DNA from: Methylosinus sp. LW4
GTDB taxonomy: Bacteria > Pseudomonadota > Alphaproteobacteria > Rhizobiales > Beijerinckiaceae
Length of the DNA stretch: 64,000 nt
Assembly: GCF_000379125.1 (NCBI RefSeq)
Contig: NZ_KB900627.1
Coordinates: 771,627-835,626 of the forward strand
Direction: 5' to 3'
Shown here: positions 17,301 to 26,903 of the stretch, piece after piece
Layout: the number at the start of each line of letters is the position of its first letter
How positions within the stretch are numbered: the stretch's first letter is position 1
Notes under the pieces: generated by a model
Seen by the model: the letters and a program-made list of their open reading frames with translations, nothing else
Databases searched by the model: none
Told to the model about the DNA's origin: nothing
Made by a program: the position numbers and the translations under genes

Positions 17301-18938
17301 TTACGACGCAGCCTCGCGATCCGCCTTCTCCGCGGCCTGCGCTTTCACCTCCGCAGCTGCGATGCGGCGCGCGCGCAACGCGCCAGTCGGGTCGGTCACC
17401 TCGACGAGTCGGAAATTGGACAAGGCGACACGGCCGGTCGTGTTGTTCGCCGCCGCGAGGAAATAGACGTAGAAGTTCAAACCATCGCCGCCCGCCTTGC
17501 TCGACGTCGCGACCGGGGTCACGCCGAGCGGCGCCGAGGCGCCGTCGATCACCAAGATCACTTCCTGATCGCCGAGAACCGGCGATTCGGCGGTGACAAC
17601 CAGATAATCGCCGGGCTGCGGCGCGATCCATTGAAGATCGAAGGCGAGCCCATATCCGTCGCCGAAATCCGAATTGTCGTAGCTGCCTTGGAAGTAGGAG
17701 AACGCCGGATATCGGCTGGGCGCGGGCCAGAGGTAGATTCGGCCGCCGCCGTTCGGGTCGAAACGGACATTACCGCCGAAATCGACGAGAGTGATCGGCA
17801 GCGCCTGCGTCGAATAGGCGTACGTGGTCCCGATCGACGGTCCGACCTGCAGATTCCATTGCGAATACGCATTGGCGCCGCCAGGCCAGTTCTGATTGAG
17901 CGAGGGCAGGAACGACTTGGGGGCTGGCGGCCAAGCGAGACCGAGCGGCGGCTCGTTGTTCTGCGAGGCCCCGATCGCCGCGCCGCCATACCAGGTTGCG
18001 GCATAAGCGTGCTCATCGCCGGGGTCGCTGAAATAGAGCTCGGATGGTTGCAGCGCCACTTCGACGATATTTCCGATGTCGCCGCCGCCCTGATAAGCGA
18101 CGCCGAAATAGGAGGCGTAATTGTCGACGAAGGCGCCGGCGGCGCAGGAATAGGACGGATTTTCGATCTGCAGCTGATCGAGATGGAAGCCGAGCAGATT
18201 CGCGCCGTTCGCCTCTAGCGGCGTGGTGCTCTCGGGCGAGTCGAGAATAGTGAGATGCGCGACCCGCCGTCCGCGCTGCTGCAGCGTCAGCGCGGCAACG
18301 GTCGCGACCTTGGAGCCGTGGCTATGGCCGATGAGACGCAGCAGGCCGGTGTGCGCGTTCCAGAAGCTCGGGGCGATCGCCTGCTCGAGCGCGTCGGCGA
18401 GACGCAGCCCGTTCACATGGGTATAGGCTTCCGACTGATAAACGTCCTGATATCCGTCGAAGCCCTTCTCGGTCGCCGAATCGTCGATCCAGGAATAAGC
18501 GAGGACGACGGCGTTTGGGTCCCGCTGGACGATGGATTGCAGCACGCCGAGGGAATTGATCGGCGCCGACGGAGCGGAGGACGGCAACCAAGCCCAGTCT
18601 GATGTCCATACGCCGCCGAGGGCGGCGTTGGCGCCCCACCAAAGCACAGCGCCATTATATTTGTCGACGATGGAGCGATAAGTCGGCGCCCAGCCGTGGA
18701 TGAGGACATAAATGGTCGGTGGCGTCGTTCCGGCACCCAGGCTGCCTGGGGCGACCGATGCGAAGGAGGAGGAAGGATCGTTATAGGATGGCAGCATGGT
18801 CCCGCCGACCCATTGGCCGAGACGTTCGATGTTGGAGAAGGCGTTGCCGCGAACCGCGGTCGACCAGTCGGACGGGCCGTTCGGCGGAGCGGGAGGCGCG
18901 GGAATGGCGGTAGCAGCGACGAGAGTGGACGAAGACAT
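17301..18938 (-). CDS. Large alpha/beta-hydrolase (lipase-like) protein
   Basis: This 545-residue protein has an alpha/beta-hydrolase N-terminal half. The first strand is TIYVLIHGWAPTYRSIVDK (His-Gly oxyanion region near residue 80), and the nucleophile elbow is IGHSHGSKVA (Ser near residue 208). The C-terminal third is beta-rich (IYLWPAPSRYPAFSYFQGSY, DYLVVTAESPVLGDQEV) and may be a carbohydrate- or surface-binding sandwich. No classic signal peptide is visible; the N-terminus is Pro/Ala rich. The start is ATG 18938 with GGAGG seven bases upstream; an upstream in-frame TTG is less likely. It stands alone, with remnants on one side and a divergent gene on the other. Confidence 0.7.
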   Translation of the reverse strand: MSSSTLVAATAIPAPPAPPNGPSDWSTAVRGNAFSNIERLGQWVGGTMLPSYNDPSSSFASVAPGSLGAGTTPPTIYVLIHGWAPTYRSIVDKYNGAVLWWGANAALGGVWTSDWAWLPSSAPSAPINSLGVLQSIVQRDPNAVVLAYSWIDDSATEKGFDGYQDVYQSEAYTHVNGLRLADALEQAIAPSFWNAHTGLLRLIGHSHGSKVATVAALTLQQRGRRVAHLTILDSPESTTPLEANGANLLGFHLDQLQIENPSYSCAAGAFVDNYASYFGVAYQGGGDIGNIVEVALQPSELYFSDPGDEHAYAATWYGGAAIGASQNNEPPLGLAWPPAPKSFLPSLNQNWPGGANAYSQWNLQVGPSIGTTYAYSTQALPITLVDFGGNVRFDPNGGGRIYLWPAPSRYPAFSYFQGSYDNSDFGDGYGLAFDLQWIAPQPGDYLVVTAESPVLGDQEVILVIDGASAPLGVTPVATSSKAGGDGLNFYVYFLAAANNTTGRVALSNFRLVEVTDPTGALRARRIAAAEVKAQAAEKADREAAS

Positions 18939-19191
18939 GTACTCCTCCAATCAACATGAATAACGGAAGGAGTATTGCACGGTCGATCGGCATTGTCCGC
19001 TGTGGTGAGCGCGATGCTTTGGGCCGATTCAGGGATCAATGCAGATCGAGCACCGCCCCCGTCGTCTCGAATCCGCGTCTGACGCTTGCACTTACGAGTT
19101 TTTGCAAATCTGAAGCTCGAGCTTTTATACAAGCTGCATGCTGGAGCCGCTTTTCCCAGCCGGGCGAAGTTCACCGAGATGCGAGGTCCTG

Positions 19192-20577
19192 ATGTTACGT
19201 CGCCGAATAGCGTTCTCGCATCTGATGCACGTGTCGGGCCTGTTCGGCCTGACCGCGGCGTTCGCGATCGTGGCAATCGCGATCTCGGCGTTCCGGCTTT
19301 CCGAGGGCTCCAAACGGCTGCGGGTCGCGGTCGGTCCAGCCGGCGGCGTCGATGCCAGCTTCGTAGAGGCGCTATCCGACGCTCTCCAACACGACCGATC
19401 GGCGCCGCGACTTTCGGTCGTCACGACGGACGGCTCGGCGGCAAGCGCGGCGGCGCTGGAAAGCCGACGCGTCGATCTCGCCGTTATTCGTTCAGATGGG
19501 ACTGTTCCGACCAATGGAGCCCCGATCGCCGTTTTGCACAACGACGTCGCAATCCTCGTTGCGTTGTCTGGCTCGAAGGGACTCGAAGTCGGACGGCTGG
19601 CGGGCAAGCGGGTAGGGATCGTCCCAGCCTCTGCAGCCAACGACGCGCTCCTAGATGCGATTCTTTCAGAATATGGTGTCGCGCTGGCTTCCGTCGAACA
19701 TGTGTCGATGTCCGAAGCCGACATGCCGACGGCCGTCGCACAGAGACGGGTCGATGCGCTTTTCGCAGTCGCGCCTCTGCGGGGCGGGTTTTTCGAACGT
19801 TTCGCGGCGGCCCTGTCGAGCCATTCCCAAGGCTCGGTAGTTCTCCCGTTCGACAGCGCTGAAGGAATTGCCGCTCGAAATCCAGCGCTTCGGAAAGTCG
19901 ACGTCCCAGCGGGCCTGATTTCCGGCGCGCCGCCACGCCCAAAAGACGGTTCCGCCACCATTGCGGTTTCGACCCGATTGGAAGCCTCGAGGGCTCTTTC
20001 TGATGAGGTCGTCACCCGCCTGACCAAGCGGCTTTTCGCAGTGCGGCGCTCGATCGAAGCGCGCGCGCCGATCGCGGCGGCGATGGAAAAAGCCGATAGC
20101 GACAAGGATTCGCCGGCAGCGGCTCATCCTGGCGCGGCCGCCTATTACGACAATACAGAGAAAAGCTTCATGGACGTCTACGGCGATTGGATATACGTCG
20201 GCGCCATGGCGTTCAGCGGCGTCGCCTCGGGCGCCGCCGCGTTGTTGGGCGTGGCGCGTGCTCGTGCGCGCAAGGCCGCGTTGGCGCTCATCGACGATCT
20301 CATAGACCTCAAAACGGAGGCGCATGCGACCATGGAGCTGCCTCGCCTCGGCGAACTGGAAAAAACGAGCGAGGACCTGTCGACGAAGGGCCTGCGCTTT
20401 GCGCGTGACCATAATTTCGATTCGGCCGGACTCGCGGCGCTGCGTCTCGCGATCGACGAGGCCCGGCGCGCGATCGACGACCAGCGGCAGGAACTAGAGC
20501 AGCAACCACAGAGGCTCGCTCGCGCGACCATGGCGGGATCCAACTCGTTTGAAGCGATCGGGGGCGGGCAGGAATAG
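19192..20577 (+). CDS. TAXI-family TRAP-type solute-binding protein with extra C-terminal membrane domain
   Basis: Residues about 1-310 match TAXI solute-binding proteins: a membrane/signal segment (LFGLTAAFAIVAIAISAF, about 17-34), LRVAVGPAGG, VDLAVIRSDGTVP, and GKRVGIVPASAANDALLDAI. Beyond the usual end there is a second membrane helix (WIYVGAMAFSGVASGAAALL, about 345-365) and a charged helical tail of about 95 residues rich in Glu, Arg and Gln. The start is ATG 19192 with GAGG upstream. No TRAP permease gene is nearby, so it may act as a membrane-anchored sensor or partner of a distant transporter. Confidence 0.75.
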   Translation: MLRRRIAFSHLMHVSGLFGLTAAFAIVAIAISAFRLSEGSKRLRVAVGPAGGVDASFVEALSDALQHDRSAPRLSVVTTDGSAASAAALESRRVDLAVIRSDGTVPTNGAPIAVLHNDVAILVALSGSKGLEVGRLAGKRVGIVPASAANDALLDAILSEYGVALASVEHVSMSEADMPTAVAQRRVDALFAVAPLRGGFFERFAAALSSHSQGSVVLPFDSAEGIAARNPALRKVDVPAGLISGAPPRPKDGSATIAVSTRLEASRALSDEVVTRLTKRLFAVRRSIEARAPIAAAMEKADSDKDSPAAAHPGAAAYYDNTEKSFMDVYGDWIYVGAMAFSGVASGAAALLGVARARARKAALALIDDLIDLKTEAHATMELPRLGELEKTSEDLSTKGLRFARDHNFDSAGLAALRLAIDEARRAIDDQRQELEQQPQRLARATMAGSNSFEAIGGGQE

Positions 20578-20978
20578 AACCGAGGCCCACTTCGATCGTA
20601 GAGCGCTGTTGATCAATTGTGTGAGCCTGATTGTAAAATGGGGTCGTCTAATCGGAGTTTCCGCGTCAAGTGGTTTTGCGCGGCTTCGAAAGGCGTATGC
20701 CGGGTGCAGGTGCAACCGATGAGTCCGAGCGCTGCGATGCCCGATCGCCGAATGAAGCCTATCCAATTGATTAGACGGGTGAACTTACGATTCGGGTAAT
20801 CTCGATTATGGAACCTATAGCCTGGCCGGACGATGCGCGCGCGCTTGCGCCGCGATCGCCTTCGACAATAACCCTCTCTGATCCGCCTCATAGAAGCGAA
20901 ACTACGATCTCCCCGCTGCGCCTTTGTCGCAGTCCTCGACGATATGATGGGCCTCGACGCAGCTCCGACAAACGCAAT
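20578..20978. other. No gene recognised
   Basis: This 400-bp stretch follows the TAXI gene. A minus-strand frame contains GIAALGLIGCTC, which resembles a lipobox, but it lacks a usable start codon and clear codon bias, so it is not called. No IS signature was seen. Confidence 0.4.
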
Positions 20979-22316
20979 TCAGAGATGCTCGCCAAAAAAG
21001 CCCAGGATTCTCTCGCGATACTCGGCGTTGGTGCGGAAATAAATGTCCTCGTGGCCAACCCCTTCGGCTCTGGACTCGCCTCGTAACGAGCCTGCTGCAT
21101 TTCCATGTCCACGATTCGTTGCTGGCCTTCCTGTTGTTCCCGGTGCATCCGCTCCGCCTCGAAAGCCGCGTCGATCGCCATTGGCTCCACCGCCCGCAAC
21201 AACTCTCGGGAGACCGCGGCGTCGACCCGGGGGCCGCCGAAGGTCATGCACCGTGACAGCCCCATCATAAGGTTTGGCTTGTCGCAGCGATACACCGGCC
21301 GCATCGACGGCAAGTCATGACGCCCGACAAAAGCGCCTTGCCGCCCCGGCCGGACTTCACGCCTCCGGCATGACCGTAAGTTTTGAGGGCGAGCTGCTTC
21401 TGGTTGCGCTCATATTCCGCCCAGCAAATATAGCTGCGTGATGATCCTTGATCATCACCTCCCATGTTCCGATCGGCTTGCCATGGCCGTAGCTTCGCCA
21501 CGCCCTTCCGTCGACAATGGAGGTGCGTTTCTCACTTTTCCCGTAAACGTAAACTCCCGCGTAGAAGGGATTCTTGAGAACGGCGATCACGTTGCGGTAG
21601 CGGATCGGCTTCCAGTCGAAACTCGTCATGCGGCCCTCGTCAGAGGGACGTGGGAAGTGGATTTGATCGGCTTTCATCGAGAGCAGCACCTGGCGCGCGC
21701 TGCCGAGTTCATGGAAGCGGACGAAGATGAGCCGAATGACCTCCTGGAGGCGCTGATCGGGATCAAGGCCGAGCCCCGCTTCCCGGTGCCAGATGTAGCC
21801 GAAGGGAACCGACAAGCGCAGCTCGCCCCGGCCGGCCTTGGATCGGGCGGCATCCAACATCCGGGTGCGTAGCACGCCGAGTTCGAACTCGCTGATGCTG
21901 CCTTTCATGCCAAGAAGCAGCCGATCATTGGGGCGACACGGGTTATAGACCCCCTCGCCATCAATGACGCGGGCTTCGACGAGCCCACACAATTCAAGCA
22001 GGTGATGCCAATCGCGGCCGTTTCGCGCGAGCCTGGACGCATCGAAGCACAAAACGGCGCCGACCTTCCCGGCGCACAGCCATGCCACCAAGCGGTCGAA
22101 GCCGGGACGCGCCACCGTTCCGCTCGCCGAACGACCGAGATCGTCGTCGATGACTTCAACATCCACGAAACCGTGTCGGCGGGCGACATCGACCAGATCA
22201 TATTGACGCCGCTTGCCCTCCAGGTTGGTCATCACCTGGGATTGCGTCGACTGGCGCACGTAGACGACGGCCTTCCTCTTCAAGATGGCCGCCGGAATCG
22301 TTTCAGCGCTTGTCAT
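20979..22316 (-). pseudogene. Serine recombinase, frameshifted, fused to hydrolase tail
   Basis: This was a large serine recombinase. VVYVRQSTQSQV carries the catalytic Ser near residue 24, DDDLGRSASG and CFDASRLARNGRDWH follow, and then the recombinase domain (NPFYAGVYVYGKSEKRT). The frame breaks near 21470 and again near 21270. The zinc-ribbon region ALLSGVMTCRRCGRCI and the helical tail (MHREQQEGQQRIVDMEMQQA) are read in two other frames. After QQARYEAS the sequence switches to HEDIYFRTNAEYRERILGFF ending at 20979, which looks like the C-terminus of an unrelated alpha/beta hydrolase. ATG 22316 has GAGGAG upstream. Confidence 0.75.
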
Positions 22317-22482
22317 CGTCAAGCTCCTCTACGCTGATGCCGGCCGCCAACATGAGGATCTGAGCCAACGCCGAAATGATCTTGTCCCGCTCCGCAGAGC
22401 CCAGCCCTTCCAGCCTGGTGTTGTCGAATATCAGGGTCAATTGCCGAGTCGGCTCCACAGCCGACGCTTTGGGAGACTGCAT
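22303..22482 (-). CDS. Small accessory protein of recombinase cassette
   Basis: This 59-residue protein starts MQSPKASAVEPTRQLTLIFD and ends ISVEELDDDKR. It has a good GGAGGAAAGC ribosome site before ATG 22482. Its end overlaps the recombinase start (ATG 22316), which suggests translational coupling. Such short genes often sit directly upstream of this class of serine recombinase; the function is unknown. Confidence 0.6.
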   Translation of the reverse strand: MQSPKASAVEPTRQLTLIFDNTRLEGLGSAERDKIISALAQILMLAAGISVEELDDDKR

Positions 22483-22762
22483 TGCTTTCCTCCAGAACGA
22501 TCGCAATATCGCTCCGGCACCGTGTGGGATTGATCGCACCAATCAACAGTCGCTCCCGCTCGACGAGTGCGGCGAGGTCGACACGTGGGATGCCAAGAGT
22601 CATGCTGGAGCAGACGACGGGATCGAGCATCCACCCTGCCATCGAGACCACAACGCCGGCGGGCCCCAGGACTTTGAAAAACTGCCCAGTTGCTCGATGT
22701 TCCACCCCACGCACAACGATCTTGCCGCCAAAATACGGATGCCACCGGAAATGGACTTCCAA
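22319..22762 (-). pseudogene. DUF5372-like cassette gene, probably frameshifted at 3' end
   Basis: The N-terminal 90 residues look like a real small protein: MEVHFRWHPYFGGKIVVRGV, then GPAGVVVSMAGWMLDPVV and PRVDLAALVERERLLIGAIN. It resembles the conserved gene found before this recombinase type. From about 22480 the frame overlaps the 59-residue gene and turns Gly/His-rich, so the natural stop has probably been lost by a frameshift near there. Family name given with low certainty. Confidence 0.45.
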
Positions 22763-22795
22763 CTCTTGCCCGACATGGGCAGAATGAACGGGTGA

Positions 22796-23025
22796 TGGCC
22801 ATCACGCGCAAGAACTCACTATTCGCCGGGTCCGCTGGCGGTGGGCGGACGTGGGCTTCCATCGCCACCATGCTTCAGACCTGCAAATTAAACGGCGTCG
22901 ACCCCTACGCCTGGGCCCAAAGACCCTCGAACGAATCGCCAACCGATGGCCCAACAAAAACATCGAGGCCCTCATGCCCTGGAATTTCAAGCCCGCCGAG
23001 TGAACGGCGTCGGGTGTACGCTTAC
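22796..23025 (+). pseudogene. IS66-family TnpC C-terminal remnant and IS end
   Basis: MAITRKNSLFAGSAGGGRTW followed by ATMLQTCKLNGVDPYAW is the conserved C-terminus of the IS66 transposase TnpC. A one-base shift near 22915 moves the ending (RWPNKNIEALMPWNFKPAE) to another frame, with TGA at 23001. About 20 bases later GTGTACGCTTAC matches the usual IS66 terminal repeat (GTAAGC outward), placing the element end at about 23025. The rest of the element is gone. Confidence 0.75.
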
Positions 23026-23116
23026 GCTGATCGAGCCAAACCCCGAGATTGTCTTATTGCCTGTCGAGTTGCGCGGCGAGCGTTCATCGCAGGGCGAAAC
23101 TTCAGGAACCAGGTTA

Positions 23117-23755
23117 TCAGAGACAACTGTATTCGTTAAACTTCATCGGTCGCCGCATTGAATCTAGATCAAAAGCTCCATCGATTAAATCAAGACATTT
23201 TTCGACGTCTTCGAATGGCAATGTTATTAAAAACTCTTCGTCGATCTCCCACCATCGTGTGGCGCATAGACGGCTCACGGTTAGGTCGTCGAACCGTCGT
23301 CGAATTTCCCGCGCAGGAACTCCAGCAACCACTGCATAACTTGGAACGTCGTGCGTGACTACAGCACCCGCGCCGATGACGGCGCCATCCCCTATCGTAA
23401 CTCCGGCAGTGATCACCGCATTTTCACAAATCCAGACATCCGAACCGATTGTGGTGGGACTAACGAGGAATTCACGCCCTGACTCGCTAAACCGACCTTC
23501 CTTCTGAAAAGGATGTGTTGAGAGCCACGACAAAGGATGCCGCTGCGCACCAATAGTCACCCGCCGCGCAATTGAGCAATATCGTCCGATTCGAGTTCCT
23601 TCTCGGATAACCGCGTCATTTACGTAGCTCCTTCGGCCAAACCAGGCAGGCGGAAATACGGTGCCACTTACGAGACGAACATACGATTCAACATAGATGG
23701 GATTGCCGACGGTCATCGTAACTACGATGCCCAAAGCTTCATCATAATCATTCAT
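23117..23755 (-). CDS. Hexapeptide-repeat O-acyltransferase
   Basis: This 212-residue left-handed beta-helix acyltransferase is of the CatB/xenobiotic acetyltransferase type. Hexapeptide repeats run from about residue 45 ([20 protein letters not shown]) to [20 protein letters not shown]. The catalytic-type His lies in [15 protein letters not shown], and the end [15 protein letters not shown] is diagnostic. It starts 3 bp after the stop of the upstream glycosyltransferase and is likely co-transcribed with it, so it probably acetylates a sugar in the same glycan. Confidence 0.85.
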   Translation of the reverse strand: MNDYDEALGIVVTMTVGNPIYVESYVRLVSGTVFPPAWFGRRSYVNDAVIREGTRIGRYCSIARRVTIGAQRHPLSWLSTHPFQKEGRFSESGREFLVSPTTIGSDVWICENAVITAGVTIGDGAVIGAGAVVTHDVPSYAVVAGVPAREIRRRFDDLTVSRLCATRWWEIDEEFLITLPFEDVEKCLDLIDGAFDLDSMRRPMKFNEYSCL

Positions 23756-23758
23756 CGT

Positions 23759-24643
23759 TCATTCGCCCGCAACTCGACCGAAGGTTGATAAGGGTTCGCC
23801 GTAATAATTAATGATATTTCGAAGTTGCCGGTCATTCCCACCATCTTGATTTGAGAGCGCCAACGCGACCTTTTGGCTGTCAGGGAGGTTTATGGCAGCG
23901 TACCAATTCCCTGTCTTTCGAAACTTATTGCCCGCCCTGCGCAACATGCAGTAGAGCCAAACATCGTCAGCGTAAGGGGATAGGACTGTGAAAAGGTCCT
24001 GGCGTAACACATCCGGATGCAATGCTTGAGGCGTGAACAACACACCTCCGCAGCCTGTTGCAAACACGTCCGGCGAACAATCCGGTTCGTCGAGTTCGAA
24101 CTCCCACCGCATGTAGGGTAGCGGCTGACCGTCGTGTTCATATCGAACTCGGTGCGCGCGATGGCAGATAGCGGCGCTTTTTGATTGATTCCATTCTCTG
24201 ACCAAGGCCGCAAGCCAATGTTCGCCGTAAAAGACATCGTCATCTGCCGTTACAACAAAGGCATTTGGATAGGCCACTAAAGCTGGAATAATCTTCTTGT
24301 AAGGACCTACGTCGTCCGTGGGTTTTATTTCAAGTCCGTATTTAGTAAGAGCTCGAACTGCACATGGCAAATCCGATATGTCATCGTGGGCCAACCATAA
24401 AATTATACGGTCTGGCCTAATTGATTGGCTCAATAGGCACTTAATCGCCGTATCAACACAATGATAGCGTGGCGGATACGAGGTGATCGAAATAACTAGT
24501 TCTCCGGGCAGTGAATGTCTCGGACGAAAGTCTCCAGTTATTAACCTTCGCCAACGCGTAGTGAGCAATTCCTCACAAATGTCAACCTGCGCAGCATACT
24601 CAAGGTTGAATAGCACCGCGTCACACCATGAAGATGCCACCAT
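23759..24643 (-). CDS. GT-A-type glycosyltransferase
   Basis: This 294-residue protein has LVISITSYPPRYHCVDTAIK, the opening of a family of GT2-like enzymes. A nucleotide-sugar/metal-binding acidic motif FVVTADDDVFYGEHWL lies near residue 135, and CGGVLFTPQAL with PYADDVWLYCMLRRAG follows in the acceptor region. No membrane segment is seen. ATG 24643 has GAGG about 8 bases upstream. Base composition is AT-richer than in flanking plasmid genes, hinting at acquisition as a glycan module together with the downstream acyltransferase. The sugar is unknown. Confidence 0.75.
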   Translation of the reverse strand: MVASSWCDAVLFNLEYAAQVDICEELLTTRWRRLITGDFRPRHSLPGELVISITSYPPRYHCVDTAIKCLLSQSIRPDRIILWLAHDDISDLPCAVRALTKYGLEIKPTDDVGPYKKIIPALVAYPNAFVVTADDDVFYGEHWLAALVREWNQSKSAAICHRAHRVRYEHDGQPLPYMRWEFELDEPDCSPDVFATGCGGVLFTPQALHPDVLRQDLFTVLSPYADDVWLYCMLRRAGNKFRKTGNWYAAINLPDSQKVALALSNQDGGNDRQLRNIINYYGEPLSTFGRVAGE

Positions 24644-24930
24644 CGATCGTGCCTCGTTAGTTCGAGAATGCTGCTATTGCCTTAGTTCAAGTTCGATCGC
24701 CGGAATCTTCACTACAATGGTTCAGCGCCTACTGACAAGTCACGGACCGCCCCCTCCGCTTAGCGGGTCCGTCATTTTCCGATTAAAAAGAGGATTGAAC
24801 GAGGCCGCTATCGCGGCCAGGAGCGGCGAGGTCGTGGGATTGGCCTCCTGTCTTAGAGGATTTGGGTGTTACAGCCCACTCTCAGACAGGAGGTTCCAGA
24901 TGGCCGAGATCAGCCCTCTGCGGCGTCGCA

Positions 24931-26250
24931 GGGAGTGTCAGGAATTTCGTGTGTGGGCGGGCATGATGGAGAAGAAGGAGATCTCCCATGGCCCGACGCA
25001 AAGAGCCCCGCATCCCTGACGCGCTTCTGGACCAGTTGCTGGCCGGCGCCGATCCCAAGACGGCCTTCGACCCGAACGGCCTGCTCGACGATCTGAAGAA
25101 GGCGTTGGCCGAGCGCGTCCTCAACGCCGAGATGGATCACCACCTTGCGACCGGCGAGGCGGCGAACAGCCGGAACGGCTACGGTCGGAAGTCGGTTGTG
25201 ACCGACACCGGCAAGATCGATCTGGATATACCTCGGGATCGGCAGGCGACCTTCGATCCGCAGTTGATCGCCAAATACCAGAGGCGGTTCCCCGGCTTCG
25301 ACGACAAGATCATCTCGATGTATGCGCGCGGCATGAGCACGCGGGAGATCGTCGGCCATTTGCGCGAACTCTACGGCGTCGACGTCTCGCCCGATCTGAT
25401 CAGCGCTGTGACCGACGCCGTTCTCGACGAGGTCGCCGCCTGGCAGGCGCGACCGCTGGAGACGACCTATCCGCTGGTCTTCTTCGACGCGATCCGGGTG
25501 AAGATCCGCGACGAGGGCCTGGTCCGCAACAAGGCGGTCCACGTCGCCCTCGGCGTGTGGGCCGACGGCGTCAAGGAGATCCTCGGGCTGTGGCTGGAGC
25601 AGAACGAGGGCGCCAAATTCTGGCTGCGGGTCATGAACGAACTGCGCAATCGCGGCGTCGAGGACATTCTGATCGCCGTCGTCGACGGTTTGAAGGGCTT
25701 TCCCGATGCGATCCAGGCGGTCTTTCCCGAGACGATGGTCCAGACCTGTATTGTCCACCTGTTGCGGCTCAGCCTCGATTTCGTATCCTGGAAGGATCGC
25801 AAGGCCGTGGTCGCCGAGTTGAAGCCGATCTACCAGGCGCTCGACGACGAGGCCGGCGCTGCGGCCCTCGGCGCCTTCGAAGCGAGCGAATGGGGACGGA
25901 AATATCCGGCGATCGCCCAGAGTTGGCGCCGCGCCTGGGGCGAGGTCGTCCCGTTCTTCGCCTTCCCGAAGGAGGTTCGCCGGCTCATCTACACCACGAA
26001 TGCCATCGAGGCGCTGAATTCGAAGCTGCGGCGCGCCGTCCGCGCCCGGGGACACTTCCCCACCGACGAGGCCGCGCTGAAGCTGCTGTTCCTGGTCTTG
26101 AACCGGACCGAGAATGAGTGGACGATGCCGGCACGTGAGTGGAGCCTGACCAAGGCGCAATTCGCCATCCTCTTCGGCGAGCGCTTCACAAGAGCGATGG
26201 TCTGACGATGTTCAACCCGCCCGCCCACACACGAAATTCCTGACACTCCC
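24931..26250 (+). mobile_element. IS256-family element, complete, with 8-bp target duplication
   Basis: The ends are inverted repeats starting GGGAGTGTCAGGAATTTCGT at 24931 and its complement ending at 26250. The 8-bp sequence GCGTCGCA flanks both sides (24923-24930 and 26251-26258), the direct duplication expected of IS256. It carries one intact transposase gene and interrupts an integrase fragment. A near-identical but indel-ridden copy lies at 37989-39317. Confidence 0.92.
24988..26205 (+). CDS. IS256-family transposase
   Basis: This is an intact 405-residue mutator-type DDE transposase. It contains [36 protein letters not shown] (first catalytic Asp), [17 protein letters not shown] (second Asp), QTCIVHLLR, and YTTNAIEALNSKLRRAVR with the Glu of the triad. 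The start is ATG 24988 with GGAG upstream inside GAAGGAGATCTCCC. Length is normal for the family, and the flanking inverted repeats are complete, so it is probably active. Confidence 0.95.
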   Translation: MARRKEPRIPDALLDQLLAGADPKTAFDPNGLLDDLKKALAERVLNAEMDHHLATGEAANSRNGYGRKSVVTDTGKIDLDIPRDRQATFDPQLIAKYQRRFPGFDDKIISMYARGMSTREIVGHLRELYGVDVSPDLISAVTDAVLDEVAAWQARPLETTYPLVFFDAIRVKIRDEGLVRNKAVHVALGVWADGVKEILGLWLEQNEGAKFWLRVMNELRNRGVEDILIAVVDGLKGFPDAIQAVFPETMVQTCIVHLLRLSLDFVSWKDRKAVVAELKPIYQALDDEAGAAALGAFEASEWGRKYPAIAQSWRRAWGEVVPFFAFPKEVRRLIYTTNAIEALNSKLRRAVRARGHFPTDEAALKLLFLVLNRTENEWTMPAREWSLTKAQFAILFGERFTRAMV

Positions 26251-26506
26251 GCGTCGCATGATCGAGGACATCACGGTCTGCAATCTTTCACCGGCGACCC
26301 AACAATCCTACATACACGCCGTCGCGAAGTTCAGCCAACATTTCGGGCGTTCGCCCGATCGCCTGGGACTGGAGGACGTCCGCGCCTACCAAGTGCATCT
26401 GGTCTCGAAGGGCATATCCTGGGCGTCGCTCGATCCGAGCCCGTTTGGAAATTCACGGATGAGCGTTTCGGTGCAGTAGGACGCCGGCCATTGCGACGTG
26501 AATCAT

Positions 26507-26640
26507 GGCTGTCGAGACGTCGACCGTCGAGATTAGATAGGGCAAGACCCCCAGCCCGTAGAGTCAAGCAAATGGCGCTGAATTTCGCGCACCGTCATGC
26601 CGCGCGCCTACATCGGTGGGCATGGGCGAACCCTCCGCTC
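26507..26640 (-). pseudogene. Remnant of a different IS256-family transposase
   Basis: On the minus strand GMTVREIQRHLL is followed in another frame by LYGLGVLPYLISTV, matching the '[23 protein letters not shown]' region of IS256 transposases but clearly diverged from the intact copy nearby. No start, stop or catalytic part remains. The remaining bases between 26480 and 26903 hold nothing else I could identify. Confidence 0.5.
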
Positions 26641-26903
26641 GGTCGCCGACCGCATGCTCGCCGCGGCCTGAACTACGCTCCAGACCCGGACTCTCTAGAT
26701 TGAAATCTCCCCGCAAAGATCAGCAATCCCCGCCTATGATCGTAATTTGCAAACGGTGAGGAGGCCCTGCGCTCCTTCCTTTTTCGAGAACGGATGACGT
26801 GAGGCAACAACTTATGCCAGCCCTCTGAGAGGCCGACTCACGTTGTGGGATTTCCGAATCGGCTGAAATGTGATTCGACATGGCGAACTCTGGGAGGTTC
26901 GCC

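Larger units (their letters stand above)
24791..26440 (+). mobile_element. Truncated second copy of integrase/IS91-like element, split by IS256
   Basis: Positions 24791-24930 and 26251-26440 together match the left part of the element at 59831-62270. The left terminal repeat (AGGATTGAACGAGGCCGC) and the leader with AGGAGGTTCCAG are present. The match stops near 26440, soon after SKGISWASL of the integrase, so only about 330 bases remain. Confidence 0.8.
24900..26479 (+). pseudogene. Tyrosine integrase fragment interrupted by IS256
   Basis: The first ten codons (MAEISPLRRR) lie at 24900-24930. The reading resumes after the IS256 with RMIEDITVCNLSPATQQSYI and continues to SKGISWASL before the match to the intact copy at 59939 ends. 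Only the N-terminal SAM-like DNA-binding part survives; the catalytic Arg-His-Arg-Tyr domain is missing. Confidence 0.75.

Noticed and set aside
20613..20891. Possible small lipoprotein with GLIGC lipobox
   Set aside because: No start codon near the signal-like segment and no ribosome site; an isolated coincidence is more likely.
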